Of a stretch of 6,301 nucleotides of DNA, positions 6,269-6,301 are shown in pieces. The first letter of the stretch is position 1. The number at the start of each line of letters is the position of its first letter. Both the position numbers and the translations under genes were made by a program. This DNA is from Tannerella sp. GTDB lineage: Bacteria > Bacteroidota > Bacteroidia > Bacteroidales > Tannerellaceae. The stretch lies in the NCBI GenBank assembly GCA_031282485.1, contig JAITDQ010000204.1, positions 1-6,301 of the forward strand, in the 5' to 3' direction. Below the pieces are notes generated by a model. The model searched no databases and had not been told where the DNA came from. It saw only the letters and a program-made list of their open reading frames with translations.

Positions 6269-6301
6269 ATGATTCGGGCAAATTCCGTCACATGATTTAC
6301 T

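Noticed and set aside
6269..6301. An ATG immediately after the rlhA stop as the next gene
   Set aside because: It reaches a stop after eight codons (ATG at 6269, TGA at 6293), so no gene can be supported in the last 33 bases.

Overview
The window looks like a piece of a Bacteroidota (probably Bacteroidales) chromosome. Three things point there. Two promoter-like sites match the Bacteroidetes sigma factor pattern (TTTG, about 19-20 bases, TAnnTTTG). Start codons lack recognisable Shine-Dalgarno sequences. The gene content (TlpA-like lipoprotein, VOC protein, MetA, U32 hydroxylase) fits the group. It splits into two blocks that diverge from a gene-free region at 2046-2436.

Left block, 1-2045, minus strand, AT-rich: the start of a type III CRISPR-Cas operon. 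It begins with a Cas6-family pre-crRNA endoribonuclease (1029-2045). After 21 bases comes a Cas10/Cmr2-family large subunit (from 1007), which runs off the left edge of the window. The Cas10 has no N-terminal HD nuclease domain. It starts directly in the first palm domain and keeps an intact GGDD cyclase motif at residues 260-263. It is therefore predicted to make a cyclic oligoadenylate signal but not to cut DNA through an HD domain of its own. The Cas7/Cas5/Cas11-like subunits, signal-activated effectors, adaptation genes and CRISPR array are not in this window and may lie to the left.

Middle, 2046-2436: no gene. It holds two divergent promoters and, between them, a short G-rich degenerate repeat of about four copies.

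Right block, 2437-6268, plus strand, GC-richer: ordinary chromosomal genes, closely spaced, which may be co-transcribed from the promoter at 2376-2408. They are a TlpA/ResA-like thioredoxin lipoprotein, a small VOC (glyoxalase-fold) protein, MetA (homoserine O-acyltransferase, predicted acetyl-CoA-specific from Glu111), and a U32-family protein of the RlhA type (23S rRNA cytidine hydroxylation). The last two genes overlap by four bases (ATGA). The final 33 bases hold nothing recognisable.

The most interesting part is the HD-less Cas10 plus Cas6 module, which could belong to an unusual type III subtype. Its identity depends on sequence beyond the left edge.
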